From NCBI GenBank assembly GCA_033557465.1, contig CM066033.1, positions 707,329,637 through 707,393,636 of the forward strand: a DNA stretch of 64,000 bases. Direction: 5' to 3'. The notes beneath the pieces are model-generated. The model saw nothing but the letters and a program-made list of their open reading frames with translations. It did not search any database and was not told where the DNA came from. This document shows, piece after piece, positions 43,423 through 52,827 of the stretch. Both the position numbers and the translations under genes were made by a program. How positions within the stretch are numbered: the stretch's first letter is position 1; every line of letters begins with the position of its first letter. Source of the DNA: Ichthyophis bannanicus. Lineage: Eukaryota > Chordata > Amphibia > Gymnophiona > Ichthyophiidae.

Positions 43423-43899
43423 ATGCCTCTGTATCGTTCCATGGTGCGATCGCACCTTGAATATTGTGTGCAATTCTGGTCGCCGTATCTTAAAAAGGAT
43501 ATAGCGTTATTAGAAAAGGTTCAGAGAAGAACCACCAAAATGGTAAAGGGGATGGAAGGATACCCCTATGAAGAAAGGCTAAAAAGGTCAGGGCTCTTTA
43601 ACCTGGAAAAGAGACAGCTGAGGGGAGATATGATAGAAGTCTATAAATTAATGAACGGAGTGGAACAGGTAAATGTAGATCGATTGTTTACGTTATCAGA
43701 ATATAGAAAGACTAGGGGACATGCAATGAAGCTACAGGGTAAACTATTTAAGACTAATAAAAGAAAATATTTTTTCACTCAACGTGTAATCAAACTCTGG
43801 AATTTGTTACCGGAGGATGTAGTAAAGGCTGCTAGTGTAGCTGGGTTTAAAAAAGGTTTGGCCAAGCTCCTGGAGGAAAGGTCCATAAACCATTATTAA
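43423..43899 (+). pseudogene. CR1 ORF2 C-terminal frame (158 aa)
   Basis: Nearly the same protein as at 15819-16295, open to its stop. It shares '[22 protein letters not shown]' and '[14 protein letters not shown]'. It is separated by one stop from the upstream RT frame. Confidence 0.85.
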
Positions 43900-44067
43900 G
43901 AAGGGACCCAGGATATCAATGCTTGACCCAATGCAAGCATTGTTGAACCTGTGTCTTTTGGGGAAACTGCTAGGTACGTATGACCTAGATTGGCCACTGT
44001 TGGAAACAGGATACTGGGCTTGATGGACCTTGGTCTGACCCAGTAAGGCATATCTTATGTTCTTATG

Positions 44068-45960
44068 CCACCTGTGGGCATAGTGAATCAGATGTCCCCC
44101 TGTGGGCTGTTGTCCTCCTTGGGGAAGAGAGGCTATGCCAAGGAGTCAAACGTTCCCCCCAGGCTCGGCCAGAGCAGACCCCTGGGGCTTTGGAGCCTTC
44201 TGCTTACATGGGCCATGACCCTGTCCCTTAGTCTTCTGACCCTGCTGGGGAGGCTTGGAAATGTGGGTAGTTTTTGTAAGCAGCCCCTTTTCTCTGGTAA
44301 AAGAGCTTTTTCCCCGAGCCCTTCTATCAGGGAAGGGTAGCAGTCTTCTTGGAGAGCCTGGTCCTCATCACGAGTTTGGTCTCCAACTCAGCAGCCTTCT
44401 CTGTCATGAGTTTGCTGAAGAAGTTCTCCCCTTGGCATGGGACGTCGACCAGTTTGTCCTAAACCCATTGCTTGATGTTGGAAGACTGTAGCCAGGTTTG
44501 GGACTGTGCACCAATGCCCACCATGGCCACTCTGGTTGCCAACTCAAAGCCACTGTAGGCTGCTTGAGTCATAAACTTGGAGCACTCATGGACGGTTTTG
44601 GACATGTTCCGTTCCTAGGAGAGACCAGCTGAGAATCCGTCGAACTCCTTTGCCAGGTCTCTCAGGTACGTGCCCATGTACAGCTGGTAGGCCTAGATCC
44701 GACCAATGAACATCGAGCCCTGGTAGCACTTTCTTCCAAGGGCATCCAAGGTGCGGACCTCCATAACTGGGGGCACTGGGGATTGCATCGAGCCGACACA
44801 TGGGCGCCTCCACCATCATGGAGTTAAGCAGCAACTGTACCTTCTAGAAACCAGGGCTCCGGTGGACCCGATACATTGAGTCGAGCTGCTTGCTCATGAT
44901 GGACACTGACAACAGTGTTTCCCACATGCGGAGTATAAGCCATTCCAGGATGGGAGGGATTGGCACCGTCAATGATTCCCTCGGTGGAATCTCGTACTGG
45001 AGGATTTCTAGCTCCTCCATATGAGGGTCCTCCTCTGATTCTGTTGGAAACGCTAGAGCCTTCGACATGTCCCAAACGAAGTCTAGGAACGCCATGATCT
45101 CGGGCGGGGACATATACCGAGACTCTGAGGGGGATGGGTCCGAGTGAATGTTGCGATGGCGACGAGTATCGGGAAACTCCTCGTCTTCCCATTCCAAATA
45201 ATTGGTGGAAGACTCGAGGGGAGGGTGAACTGAGGGCTCCAGGCTTGGACCAAGACCTCAGTCCCACTGAATGGAAACCAGATCGAGACCTTGATGTTGA
45301 GGGCCAGGGGGCATGGGCAGAGGAATCGGCCGTGCCGGACATCAACACCCACTGCTGGCCAATGAAGGAAGACAGGCTCCGCTACAAGGCTGCCATTCTG
45401 GACTCCAGGCAAATGGCTCCGCAGCTCTCGGCGCAGGCACCAAGGAACTCAGGCCTTGTGCCAGTTCCCCCTAAGGAGAGTCCTCAATGAGGATGGATTG
45501 GGTGTCCAGGGCTGATCTCTGGGCGATTCCTTCTGGGCAACCTTGGTAGGTCGCTCCTGCACTGAGTCCTCGGACAAGTGGCATGGACTGCGGGACCTGG
45601 CTCGAGGCTTACCCAGCCTGTCGGAACAGTCCGGGGAAACTGCCTTTGAGGGCTTCTTCTTCTTCCTGTTTTTCCTCGAGGGAGACCCCCTTTCCAAAGA
45701 CTCTCGGCATCAACCGGATCCGTGGGGGAACCACGGAATTCAGAGGCTTCTGACAGGGCCTTGGTCTTCGGATGCACCAGGACTCTGGGAAAAACTTGTC
45801 GTGCTGCTGCTGACAGCTCTTGAGGGCCTTGGTGGACATCCTTTTACAAAGACCACAAGCTGCGAGGTCGTGGTCTGGTCCAAGGCAGCGTAGACAACAA
45901 TTGTGTGTATCGGTTAGAGACAATCTTTGCAACAACAATCATACTTCTTAAAACCACTGT
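44068..45960 (-). pseudogene. RT N-terminus junction and gag-like ORF1 of DIRS D, broken
   Basis: On minus the Cys module 'LSLTDTHNCCLRCLGPDHDLAACGLC' lies near 45840-45920. Serine/arginine-rich middle frames follow (45449-45777), then an acidic middle 'MEELEILQYEIPPRESLTVPIPPILEWL' near 44940-45030 and the C-terminal helical part (44586-44834). The order matches copy B gag. Multiple frameshifts. Confidence 0.7.
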
Positions 45961-46125
45961 TAGCTATGGTTGAAAAAATTATCTCGTCGAGGATGAAGCC
46001 CCGTGGTACTGCCAGTTGAAAAAAGGCGCAAAGGCGCCAAAGGAGAAAAATTGAGTACGGACCCAAGACGATGCCAAAGCAGCAGGCTTGGGTGGTGGGA
46101 AGAGTACCAGTGCAACCAGAGGGAA

Positions 46126-46500
46126 AGCACAGTTACTTACCTGTAACAGGTGATCTCTGGGAACAGCAGGAATAAGTCTTCACATATGGGTATCGTCGGT
46201 ACCGATGGAGCCTGCGCGGGAACGCTCCCGTGTCCAAAAGGAAAGCTTTTGGGAGCATCCCACAGCGCCTGCGCGCTGCCTTCCCGCCTTTCCTAACCGC
46301 CTCTCTCCAGTTCGAGTTTTAAAGCTGAGACAAAGAGAGAGTGAGGAAAGGAAAGAAAGATAGAGAGATACAACTCCTAGGGGAGGTGAGTGGGTTGTGA
46401 AGACTTATTCCTGCTGTTCCCAGAGAACACCTGTTACAGGTAAGTAACTGTGCTATCTCCAGAAACAAGCAGGAATGAGTCTTCACATATGGGGATTCCC
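46126..46500 (-). repeat. 3' terminal repeat and ICR of DIRS A2
   Basis: It carries palindrome CACCTGT-type sequence (ACCTGTAACAGGT), the family-A motif GTATCGTCGGTACCGATGGAGCC, and the ICR junction 'GTAACTGTGCTATCTCCAGAAACAAGCAGG'. Confidence 0.8.
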
Positions 46501-46607
46501 CAGCTAGAGATGCCTGGGAGATCACCCAGGTTGTGAGTCCCTGGGAAGGGCTCTACCTCCACCCATGAATCTCAGGCATCCAGCCAGGGATGGAGGGTAG
46601 GAGTTGG

Positions 46608-48678
46608 TTAGGTATGAAACAGGTGTTTGAGAACAGCCTGACCAAACAAGGCATCCCGGCGTGAGTCCTTGTCCAAGCAGTAATGGACTGTGAAGGTATG
46701 AACCGAGGCCCAGGTGGCCGCTCGACAGATCTGGTCGATGGACACAGAATTTAGATGAGCCATAGAGGCTGCCATGGCCCTCACATTGTGAGCTGTGACA
46801 TGGCCCTCCAGAGAAAGGTTCTTACTCTGGTAGGCGAAAGAAATACATTGAGCAATCCAATTGGATAGAGTTCTTTTAGAGACTGGAAGTCCCAAATGAG
46901 AGGGATCAAAAGCAACAATAAGTTGAGAGGACTTTCTATGTTGCTGTGTCCTTTGTAAGTAAAAAGCAAGAGCTCTTTTACAATCCAGGGTATGAAGATT
47001 CCTCTCTGCACTTGAAGCGTGAGGTCCTAGAAAAAAAGACAGGTAAATAAACCTTCTGGTTCAGATGAAAAGGTGAGACCACTTTAGGCATAAAGTGTGG
47101 ATTAGTCCTGAGGACTACCTTGTCATGATGGAACCTTGTATAAGGAGGATTAGCCACCAAGGCTTGCAGCTCACTGATGCGGCGAGCTGAAGTGACTGCA
47201 ATGAGAAAAATAACCTTCCAGGAAAGAATTTTCAAGGAGGTAGTGGCTAAGGGTTCAAAAGGTGGCTGCATAAGCTGGCCAAGAACCAGATTCAAGTCCC
47301 ATGCCACTGGAGGTGGTCTGATGGGAGGTTTAGTCAAAAGAAGGCCTCTCATGAATCTTGCTATAAGAGGATGAGAGGAAATAGGTTGTCCATTGAGAGG
47401 TTTAAGGGATGCTGCAATAGCACTCAAATGGACTCTTACTGAATTCGTTTTAAGGCCTGCATGGGATAAATGCAGCAAATACTCTAGTAAAGAATTCAGA
47501 GGTATTGCAAGAGGGTTAAGACCCTTCTCTGCACACCAAATGGTAAACCTTTTCCATTTAAAAGCATAGGAACGTCTAGTGGAAGGCTTTCTGGAAGCAT
47601 GAAGGATATCCTTCACTTGCTGAGAAAGATGCAAATCTTGAAGGTCTAGGCCTTCAGCAACCAGGCTCTGAGGTGAAGAGACTGGGGATTTGGGTGCCAC
47701 AACGTTCCCTCCTCCTGGGACAGGAGGTCTGGAGCAGATCCCAAGTCCAGGGAGGGAGCTTGGGAGAGATGCAGAAGTAGAGGGTACCACACTTGGCATG
47801 GCCAATGTGGTGCTATGAGGATCATAGACCCCTTGTCTCTCTGAAGTTTGAAGAGTGTCTTGGGAATTAGGGGAATGGGTGGAAAGGCATAGAGGAAGTC
47901 TTGCCCCCAATGAAGGAGGAAGGCATCCCTGGCCTGAACTCCCTGACACGGAATCCTGGAACAGAACCGGGGAAGTTTGGCATTCCACGGACTTGCAAAG
48001 AGGTCTATGTCTGGGGTTCCCCAAATTCGGAAGATTGTGGCTATCTGGTCCCCATGGAGGGACCATTCGTGTGGGAGCAGAACTCGACTGAGTGTCTGCC
48101 CAAGAGGTTTGAACCCCTGGAAGATACACTGCCATGAGATGAATTTGATGCTCTCTGGCGAAGGCCCACAATCTCAAAGCTTCGTTGCAAAGCGACAGAG
48201 AGCCAGTCCCGCCCTGCTTGTTCACGTAGAACATGGCTACTTGGTTGTCCGTGTGGATGAAGACTGTCTTGTAGCTGAGCAGGGTGTGGAAGACTCTGAG
48301 AGCTAGAAAAATTGCTCTGAGCTCGAAGAGGTTGATATGTAGAGATGTCTCCTCTAGAGACCAGATGCCTTGAGTGGAGAGATCGTGAAGATGAGCTCCC
48401 CAACCTCTTGGAGAGGCATCTGTTGTAAGGGTTGCTTGGGGTAACACCTGTTGAAAGGGAGACCCCAGCAACAGATTTTGAGTGGATTTCCACCAGTGGA
48501 GGGACCAAAAGAGGCGACTGGAGGTTGCTATTTTGTCTGACAGGCAACCTGATGCCTGGGTCCATTGGGTGGACAGAGTCCACTGAGCTGCGAGCGAGCG
48601 TAAGGAACCACATGCACAGTGGATGCCATGTGGCCTAACAGTTGAATTTGTGAGGCTAACTGCACCAAGCGTAAGCAA
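46608..48678 (-). pseudogene. RNase H to recombinase frame of A2 (fused by a 2-bp deletion)
   Basis: A 566-codon frame (46978-48678) begins in RNase H ('ATLTTDASPRGWGAHLHDLS', 'INLFELRAIFLAL', 'FIHTDNQVAMFYVNKQGG'). At the conserved 'ADK' codons near 48094 it slips, by a 2-bp deletion, into the overlapping frame that leads into the recombinase ('ASRKPSTRRSYAFKWKRF', 'TSARRISELQAL'). A later frame change near 47030 separates the C-terminal 'TAHNVRAMAAS ... ATWASVHTFTVHYCLDKDS' (46608-46895). The methyltransferase-like part is therefore out of frame. Confidence 0.78.
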
Positions 48679-49007
48679 CGGGCCTGGGGAAGATAGGCCC
48701 TTGCAGTTGTGGTATCCAGCAAGGCCCCTATGAACTCTAGAGACTGAGTAGGGGTGAGATGGGATTTTGGCAAGTTTATTACAAGTCCCAGATACTGAAG
48801 GATACGGCTTGTGCAGGTTAGAGAAGTCTGGGCCTCTGACTGGGATGGAGCTCGGATGAGCCAGTCATCCAGATATGGGAATACAAATATCCCTAGAGTG
48901 CGTAGAAATGCAGCTACTACTGCCATGCATTTTGTGAACACCCTTGGTGCAGAGGCCAGACCGAAAGGAAGCACTCTGTATTGATAGTGCTTCCCTTGAT
49001 AAAGGAA
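48528..49007 (-). pseudogene. RT C-terminal half of DIRS A2 (left of DIRS B)
   Basis: It reads 'LYQGKHYQYRVLPFGLASAPRVFTKCMAVVAAF', then YLDDWLIRA with both aspartates. It continues the frame that stops at 54660 on the other side of DIRS B (...DLKDAYTHVLIHPTHRMFLRF). A small deletion near 48640 shifts the frame. Confidence 0.8.
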
Positions 49008-49200
49008 AGCGTAGTTACTCACCTGTAACAGGTGTTCTCCAGGAGCAGCAGGAATCAGTCCTCACATATGGGTGACGTCGGCGCCGACGGAGCCCTCGCG
49101 GAGCAATTTTCCCCAGCTTTCAAAGAAAGCCTTTGGGAATTGCAGCGTGCATGCGCGGTCCTCTTCCCGCCCAAGGGTGCCATCTTGCTCAGTCAGATGA
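49008..49200 (-). repeat. 3' inverted terminal repeat of DIRS B
   Basis: It opens with AGCGTAGTTACT and the palindrome CACCTGTAACAGGTG, followed by TTCTCCAGGAGCAGCAGG and the CACATATGGGTGACGTCGG block shared in inverse form with 54495-54640. Confidence 0.88.
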
Positions 49201-49275
49201 CATAGCTAAAAGACAGCAAAAATTAGCAAAAACGAAAGCATATAACTGCAACTCCAAGGGGAGGAGGGAGGGTTG

Positions 49276-49372
49276 TGAGGACTGATTCCTGCTGCTCCTG
49301 GAGAACACCTGTTACAGGTGAGTAACTACGCTTTCTCCAGGACCAAGCAGGAAGTCAGTCCTCACATATGGG
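49276..49372 (-). repeat. Internal complementary region of DIRS B
   Basis: 49276-49332 is the reverse complement of the left end (49008-49067). 49333-49372 is the reverse complement of the right end (54620-54659), matching it without visible mismatch. The boundary GCT|TTCTCC is exactly the left end and right end joined, with no extra base. Confidence 0.85.
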
Positions 49373-49510
49373 ACTCCCAAGATTAAGGCTACCGGAGACC
49401 CTAAGCACAAAAATGAGCTCCCTCAAGTTCATTAGCACAGAAGGAAGGAATCTTCTCTGAATATGTCTCCAACCGGTAGCCCAACATCCGGGATGGAGGG
49501 TAGGAGTTGC

Positions 49511-52375
49511 CTATACCTCGAAGAGGTTACGGAGGACTGCCTGTCCAAAAGCACTGTCCCTGCGGGACTCCCTCTCCAGGCAGTAATGGGCTGCAAAAGT
49601 CTGGCTTGAAGACCAAGTAGCGGCCCGGCAGATGTCTGCCAACGGAACAGAGCGGAGGTAAGCCACTGACGTAGCCTTCGCCCGAACACGATGAGCGGTG
49701 ACCCTACCTTCCAGCACGAGGCCCGCAGCCTCGTAAGCCCAAGCTATGCAGTCCGCAATCCAGATGGACAGAGTACGCTTGGAGACAGGGATCCCCAATT
49801 TGTTGGGGTCATAAGACACGAAGAGCTGAACCGCCCTTCGGTGCTCCCGCGTACGGTCAAGGTAGAAGTTCAGCGCCCTTCTACAGTCCAGGGTATGCAG
49901 GACCATTTCAGCTCGGCTGGAGTGTGGCCTGGGAAAGTAGGTCGGAAGTACCACCTCCTGGTTGATGTGAAAAGGGGAAACCACTTTAGGAAGAAACTTA
50001 GGGTGAGTCCGTAGGACTACCCGGTTCTTGTAGAACCTAGTATAAGGAGGATCAGATACCAGGGCCTGCAGCTCACTAACGCGTCTAGCAGAAGTGAGGG
50101 CCACCAAGAACAAGGTTTTCCAGGAAAGAAAACGAAGAGAACAGGTAGCCATAGGCTCAAAAGGCGGACAGGTAAGCCGCTGTAAAACCACATTGAGATC
50201 CCAGTTCGGGGCTGGGGGGCGCAAAGGTGGTTTAAGGAGAAGGAGGCCTCTGAGAAACCGAGCCACCAGAGGGTGGCTGGAGAGAGGTCTACCCTCCACC
50301 GGTACGTGATGCGCAGAAAGAGCACTGAGGTGGACCTTGACCGAGTTGGACTTAAGTCCAAGATTGGAGAGAGAAAACAAGTACTGCAAGACCAGTGATG
50401 CCGAACAGGAGAAGGGGTCTTGAGACTGCTGATTACACCAGACGGAGAACCAACGCCACTTAAGAGCGTAGGATTTCCGGGTGGAAGGTCTTCTGGAGGC
50501 CAAGACGACCTCTTCGACATCTGGAGGTAGCTGGAGAGGAGCAAGAACTACCCTTTCAGCAGCCAGGCCATCAGATGAAGGGACCGGAGGTTGGGGTGCA
50601 GTAGCGTCCCCTGATCCTGCGAGAGGAGATCGGGCTGAAACCCCAGAGGAAGAGGGGTGTCCACCGCCAGCTGCATCAGAAGCGGGAACCAAGGTTGTCT
50701 CGGCCACCGGGGAGCCACTAGGATCATCGATGCTTTGTCTCTGAGAACTTTGAAGAGCGTCCGAGACACCAGTGGCATGGGTGGAAAGGCATACAAGAGG
50801 CCTGCGGACCACGGAATCAGAAAAGCATCCGCCGCTACCCTGAGAGGATGCGGCTGTCGAGAGCAGAACCTGGGAAGTTGCCGGTTCAGAGGACTGGCAA
50901 AGAGGTCCATGGTGGGGAGGCCCCACCGGAGAAAGATCCGCTGAACCACAAGCGGATCCAATCGCCACTCGTGCGGTTGGAGGATCCTGCTCAATTTGTC
51001 TGCCAGGTAGTTTTCCTGACCTGGAAGATAGACAGCTCTGAGGATGATGTTGTGACGGACGGCCCAAGAGCAGAGATTCCGTGCTTCCTGACAGAGAAGG
51101 AAGGAGCCGGTCTCGCCTTGTTTGTTCACGTAGAACATCGCCACCTGATTGTCTGTCTGGACTAGCACCGACTGGTGAGAAATCAGGTGAGAGAAGGCTT
51201 TGAGCGCTAGGCGGATGGCTCTGAGCTCTAGGAAGTTTATCTGCTGAGCGGACTCCCAAGGAGTCCAGAGACCTTGAGTACAAGTCCCTTGACAATGTGC
51301 TCCCCAACCCTGGAGAGAAGCATCGGTCGTCAGGACGTGAGAATGCGGAGGGGGCTGAAAAGACACCCCTAGCACTAGGTTGGGCAGATGAAGCCACCAT
51401 CGTAGAGATGAGACCAGCTGGTCGGAGATCTGCACAGAGTCCGCTAGGCTCCCCGTGGCCTGAAGCCATTGAGTGCGAAGGCACCACTGAGCAGGACGCA
51501 TATTCAGGCGGGCATTGGGGGTTACATGGACCGTGGAAGCCATATGGCCGAGCAGTCTCAGAAATTGCCTGGCGGGGACCAGGGAATTGCTGTGAAAGTG
51601 GCTGGCGAGATCCATGAGCCGCTTGGCCCTGTCCAGAGGGAGGAAGGCCCTCGCCTGAAGAGTGTCCAACCTGGCGCCTATGAACTCGAGATTTTGAGAG
51701 GGGAGCAAAGTGGACTTTGCGAAGTTTATGACAAAACCCAAGTGCTGAAGCAGAGCTACAGTGCGATGAGTGGCTTCTTGGGCAGACTGGGCTCTGATGA
51801 GCCAGTCGTCCAGGTAGGGAAACACAAAAAGGCCCTGAAGCCTTAGATAGGCCGCCACCACTGCCAGGCATTTGCTGAACACTCTGGGGGCGGAGGATAG
51901 GCCAAAGGGCAGTACTCTGTACTGGTAATGATTTCCACCCACAACAAACCTGAGATATTGTCTGTGGTATGGATGAATAAGGATATGAGTATACGCATCC
52001 TTTAGATCCAAGGAGCATAGCCAGTCTCCCTGCTGGAGGAAGGGCAGCAGGATTCCAAGGGTAAGCATCTTGAACTTTTCCTTTGCAAGGAACTTGTTTA
52101 GGTTTCGCAAGTCTAGGATGGGCCTGAGGCCTCCTGTCCTTTTTGGAATCAGGAAGTACCTGGAGTAAAACCCTTGACCCTTCAGGTGGTGGGGCACCGG
52201 TTCCACGGCTTGTTCCTGAATGAGACTTGCCAACTCCTGAAGGAGTAAGTCCCTGTGCAAAGGGAGTCTGGGAGGCTCCCCTGGAAAGTAGGAGGGAGGT
52301 ACCTGGTGAAAGTGAAGAAGACAGCCCTTTTGAACTATGCGAAGTACCCAGGTATCTGTGGTGATGTTGGACCAC
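49511..52375 (-). CDS. DIRS tyrosine recombinase with long N-terminal overlapping extension (954 aa)
   Basis: The C-terminal ~350 residues are a DIRS-type tyrosine recombinase, expected to integrate the circular DNA form. Visible are the core-binding part (ASRRPSTRKSYALKWRWF), the catalytic Arg block TSARRVSELQAL (about residue 763), HRVR with His near residue 895 (49693-49691), 'ATWSSSQTF' and the nucleophile Tyr in 'AAHYCLERES' (about residue 931). The first ~590 residues overlap the RT-RNase H-methyltransferase frame and are rich in Ser, Pro, Gly and Arg, with no domain I know. The first ATG of the frame is at 52375; a shorter product starting nearer the recombinase is possible. No stop in 954 codons. 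Length is far above a bare recombinase (about 350-450 aa). Confidence 0.85.
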   Translation of the reverse strand: MVQHHHRYLGTSHSSKGLSSSLSPGTSLLLSRGASQTPFAQGLTPSGVGKSHSGTSRGTGAPPPEGSRVLLQVLPDSKKDRRPQAHPRLAKPKQVPCKGKVQDAYPWNPAALPPAGRLAMLLGSKGCVYSYPYSSIPQTISQVCCGWKSLPVQSTALWPILRPQSVQQMPGSGGGLSKASGPFCVSLPGRLAHQSPVCPRSHSSHCSSASALGFCHKLRKVHFAPLSKSRVHRRQVGHSSGEGLPPSGQGQAAHGSRQPLSQQFPGPRQAISETARPYGFHGPCNPQCPPEYASCSVVPSHSMASGHGEPSGLCADLRPAGLISTMVASSAQPSARGVFSAPSAFSRPDDRCFSPGLGSTLSRDLYSRSLDSLGVRSADKLPRAQSHPPSAQSLLSPDFSPVGASPDRQSGGDVLREQTRRDRLLPSLSGSTESLLLGRPSQHHPQSCLSSRSGKLPGRQIEQDPPTARVAIGSACGSADLSPVGPPHHGPLCQSSEPATSQVLLSTAASSQGSGGCFSDSVVRRPLVCLSTHATGVSDALQSSQRQSIDDPSGSPVAETTLVPASDAAGGGHPSSSGVSARSPLAGSGDATAPQPPVPSSDGLAAERVVLAPLQLPPDVEEVVLASRRPSTRKSYALKWRWFSVWCNQQSQDPFSCSASLVLQYLFSLSNLGLKSNSVKVHLSALSAHHVPVEGRPLSSHPLVARFLRGLLLLKPPLRPPAPNWDLNVVLQRLTCPPFEPMATCSLRFLSWKTLFLVALTSARRVSELQALVSDPPYTRFYKNRVVLRTHPKFLPKVVSPFHINQEVVLPTYFPRPHSSRAEMVLHTLDCRRALNFYLDRTREHRRAVQLFVSYDPNKLGIPVSKRTLSIWIADCIAWAYEAAGLVLEGRVTAHRVRAKATSVAYLRSVPLADICRAATWSSSQTFAAHYCLERESRRDSAFGQAVLRNLFEV

Positions 52376-52827
52376 CTATGTGCAAAGTGGACCAGCCGAC
52401 CTCTTGTGCTGAGAGGAATCAGCTGAGGGGGAGAGGCTATGCTGAGAAAGTCAAAAAACCCCACCCTGCTGAGCAGGGGCTGGTGGTGCAGGCTTGGGGG
52501 CTTGCTGCCTACGGGATCCATTACCCCGTCCCTTGGCCTGCTTTCCCTGTGGGGGAGCTGGGGAGGCCTGATACTGAGGGTAGTATTTATAGGCAGCACC
52601 TTTCCTCGGGTAAAAGGGCTTTTTCCCCAAGGCCTTCTTCTTTTGAGAAGGGGCAGAGGTTTTCCTTGAGAGACGAGTTCTGGTGAGAGTCTCCGTCTCG
52701 ATTTGTGCAGCCTTCTCATCCATGGGCTTGCCAAAGAGGTTGTCACCTCGGCAGGGGACATCGACCAACTTGTCCTGCACCCAGGGCTCGAGGTCGGACG
52801 TCTGGAGCCAAGCCTGGCGGCGTCCAC
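50548..52827 (-). CDS. DIRS reverse transcriptase-RNase H-methyltransferase-like protein (759 aa)
   Basis: It copies element RNA to DNA. RT spans about residues 200-390: GFYSRYFLIPKRTGGLRPIL, SLDLKDAYTHILIHP (first catalytic Asp), VLPFGLSSAPRVF, and YLDD at residues 338-341 (51816-51805). RNase H follows with TTDAS, LELRAI, QTDNQVA and LADKLSR, the D-E-D-D set. The last ~130 residues form the DIRS methyltransferase-like module (DLFASPLNRQLPRFCSR, LLYAFPPMPLV, ILVAPRWPRQPWFPLL). The first ATG lies inside the gag ORF (overlap 52451-52827); a start at the Met near 52521 is also possible. All key residues are present. Confidence 0.88.
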   Translation of the reverse strand: MDAARLGSRRPTSSPGCRTSWSMSPAEVTTSLASPWMRRLHKSRRRLSPELVSQGKPLPLLKRRRPWGKSPFTRGKVLPINTTLSIRPPQLPHRESRPRDGVMDPVGSKPPSLHHQPLLSRVGFFDFLSIASPPQLIPLSTRGRLVHFAHRWSNITTDTWVLRIVQKGCLLHFHQVPPSYFPGEPPRLPLHRDLLLQELASLIQEQAVEPVPHHLKGQGFYSRYFLIPKRTGGLRPILDLRNLNKFLAKEKFKMLTLGILLPFLQQGDWLCSLDLKDAYTHILIHPYHRQYLRFVVGGNHYQYRVLPFGLSSAPRVFSKCLAVVAAYLRLQGLFVFPYLDDWLIRAQSAQEATHRTVALLQHLGFVINFAKSTLLPSQNLEFIGARLDTLQARAFLPLDRAKRLMDLASHFHSNSLVPARQFLRLLGHMASTVHVTPNARLNMRPAQWCLRTQWLQATGSLADSVQISDQLVSSLRWWLHLPNLVLGVSFQPPPHSHVLTTDASLQGWGAHCQGTCTQGLWTPWESAQQINFLELRAIRLALKAFSHLISHQSVLVQTDNQVAMFYVNKQGETGSFLLCQEARNLCSWAVRHNIILRAVYLPGQENYLADKLSRILQPHEWRLDPLVVQRIFLRWGLPTMDLFASPLNRQLPRFCSRQPHPLRVAADAFLIPWSAGLLYAFPPMPLVSRTLFKVLRDKASMILVAPRWPRQPWFPLLMQLAVDTPLPLGFQPDLLSQDQGTLLHPNLRSLHLMAWLLKG

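Larger units (their letters stand above)
42502..44067 (+). mobile_element. CR1 LINE inserted in DIRS D
   Basis: It starts within the RT (AAGCCTGACATCAGTACTGGG) and reaches the CR1 3' end (TCTTATGTTCTTATG at 44067). ORF2 frames: 42640-42840, 42971-43407 (FADDTKLF with FADD at 43084-43095) and 43423-43899. A short CR1 tail is inserted at 42841-42970. A stop at 43405 separates the last two frames. Confidence 0.9.

Noticed and set aside
51805..51816. YLDD instead of YADD/YMDD as a mutated RT site
   Set aside because: YLDD recurs in B, A2 and E with intact flanks, so it is the family's normal form.
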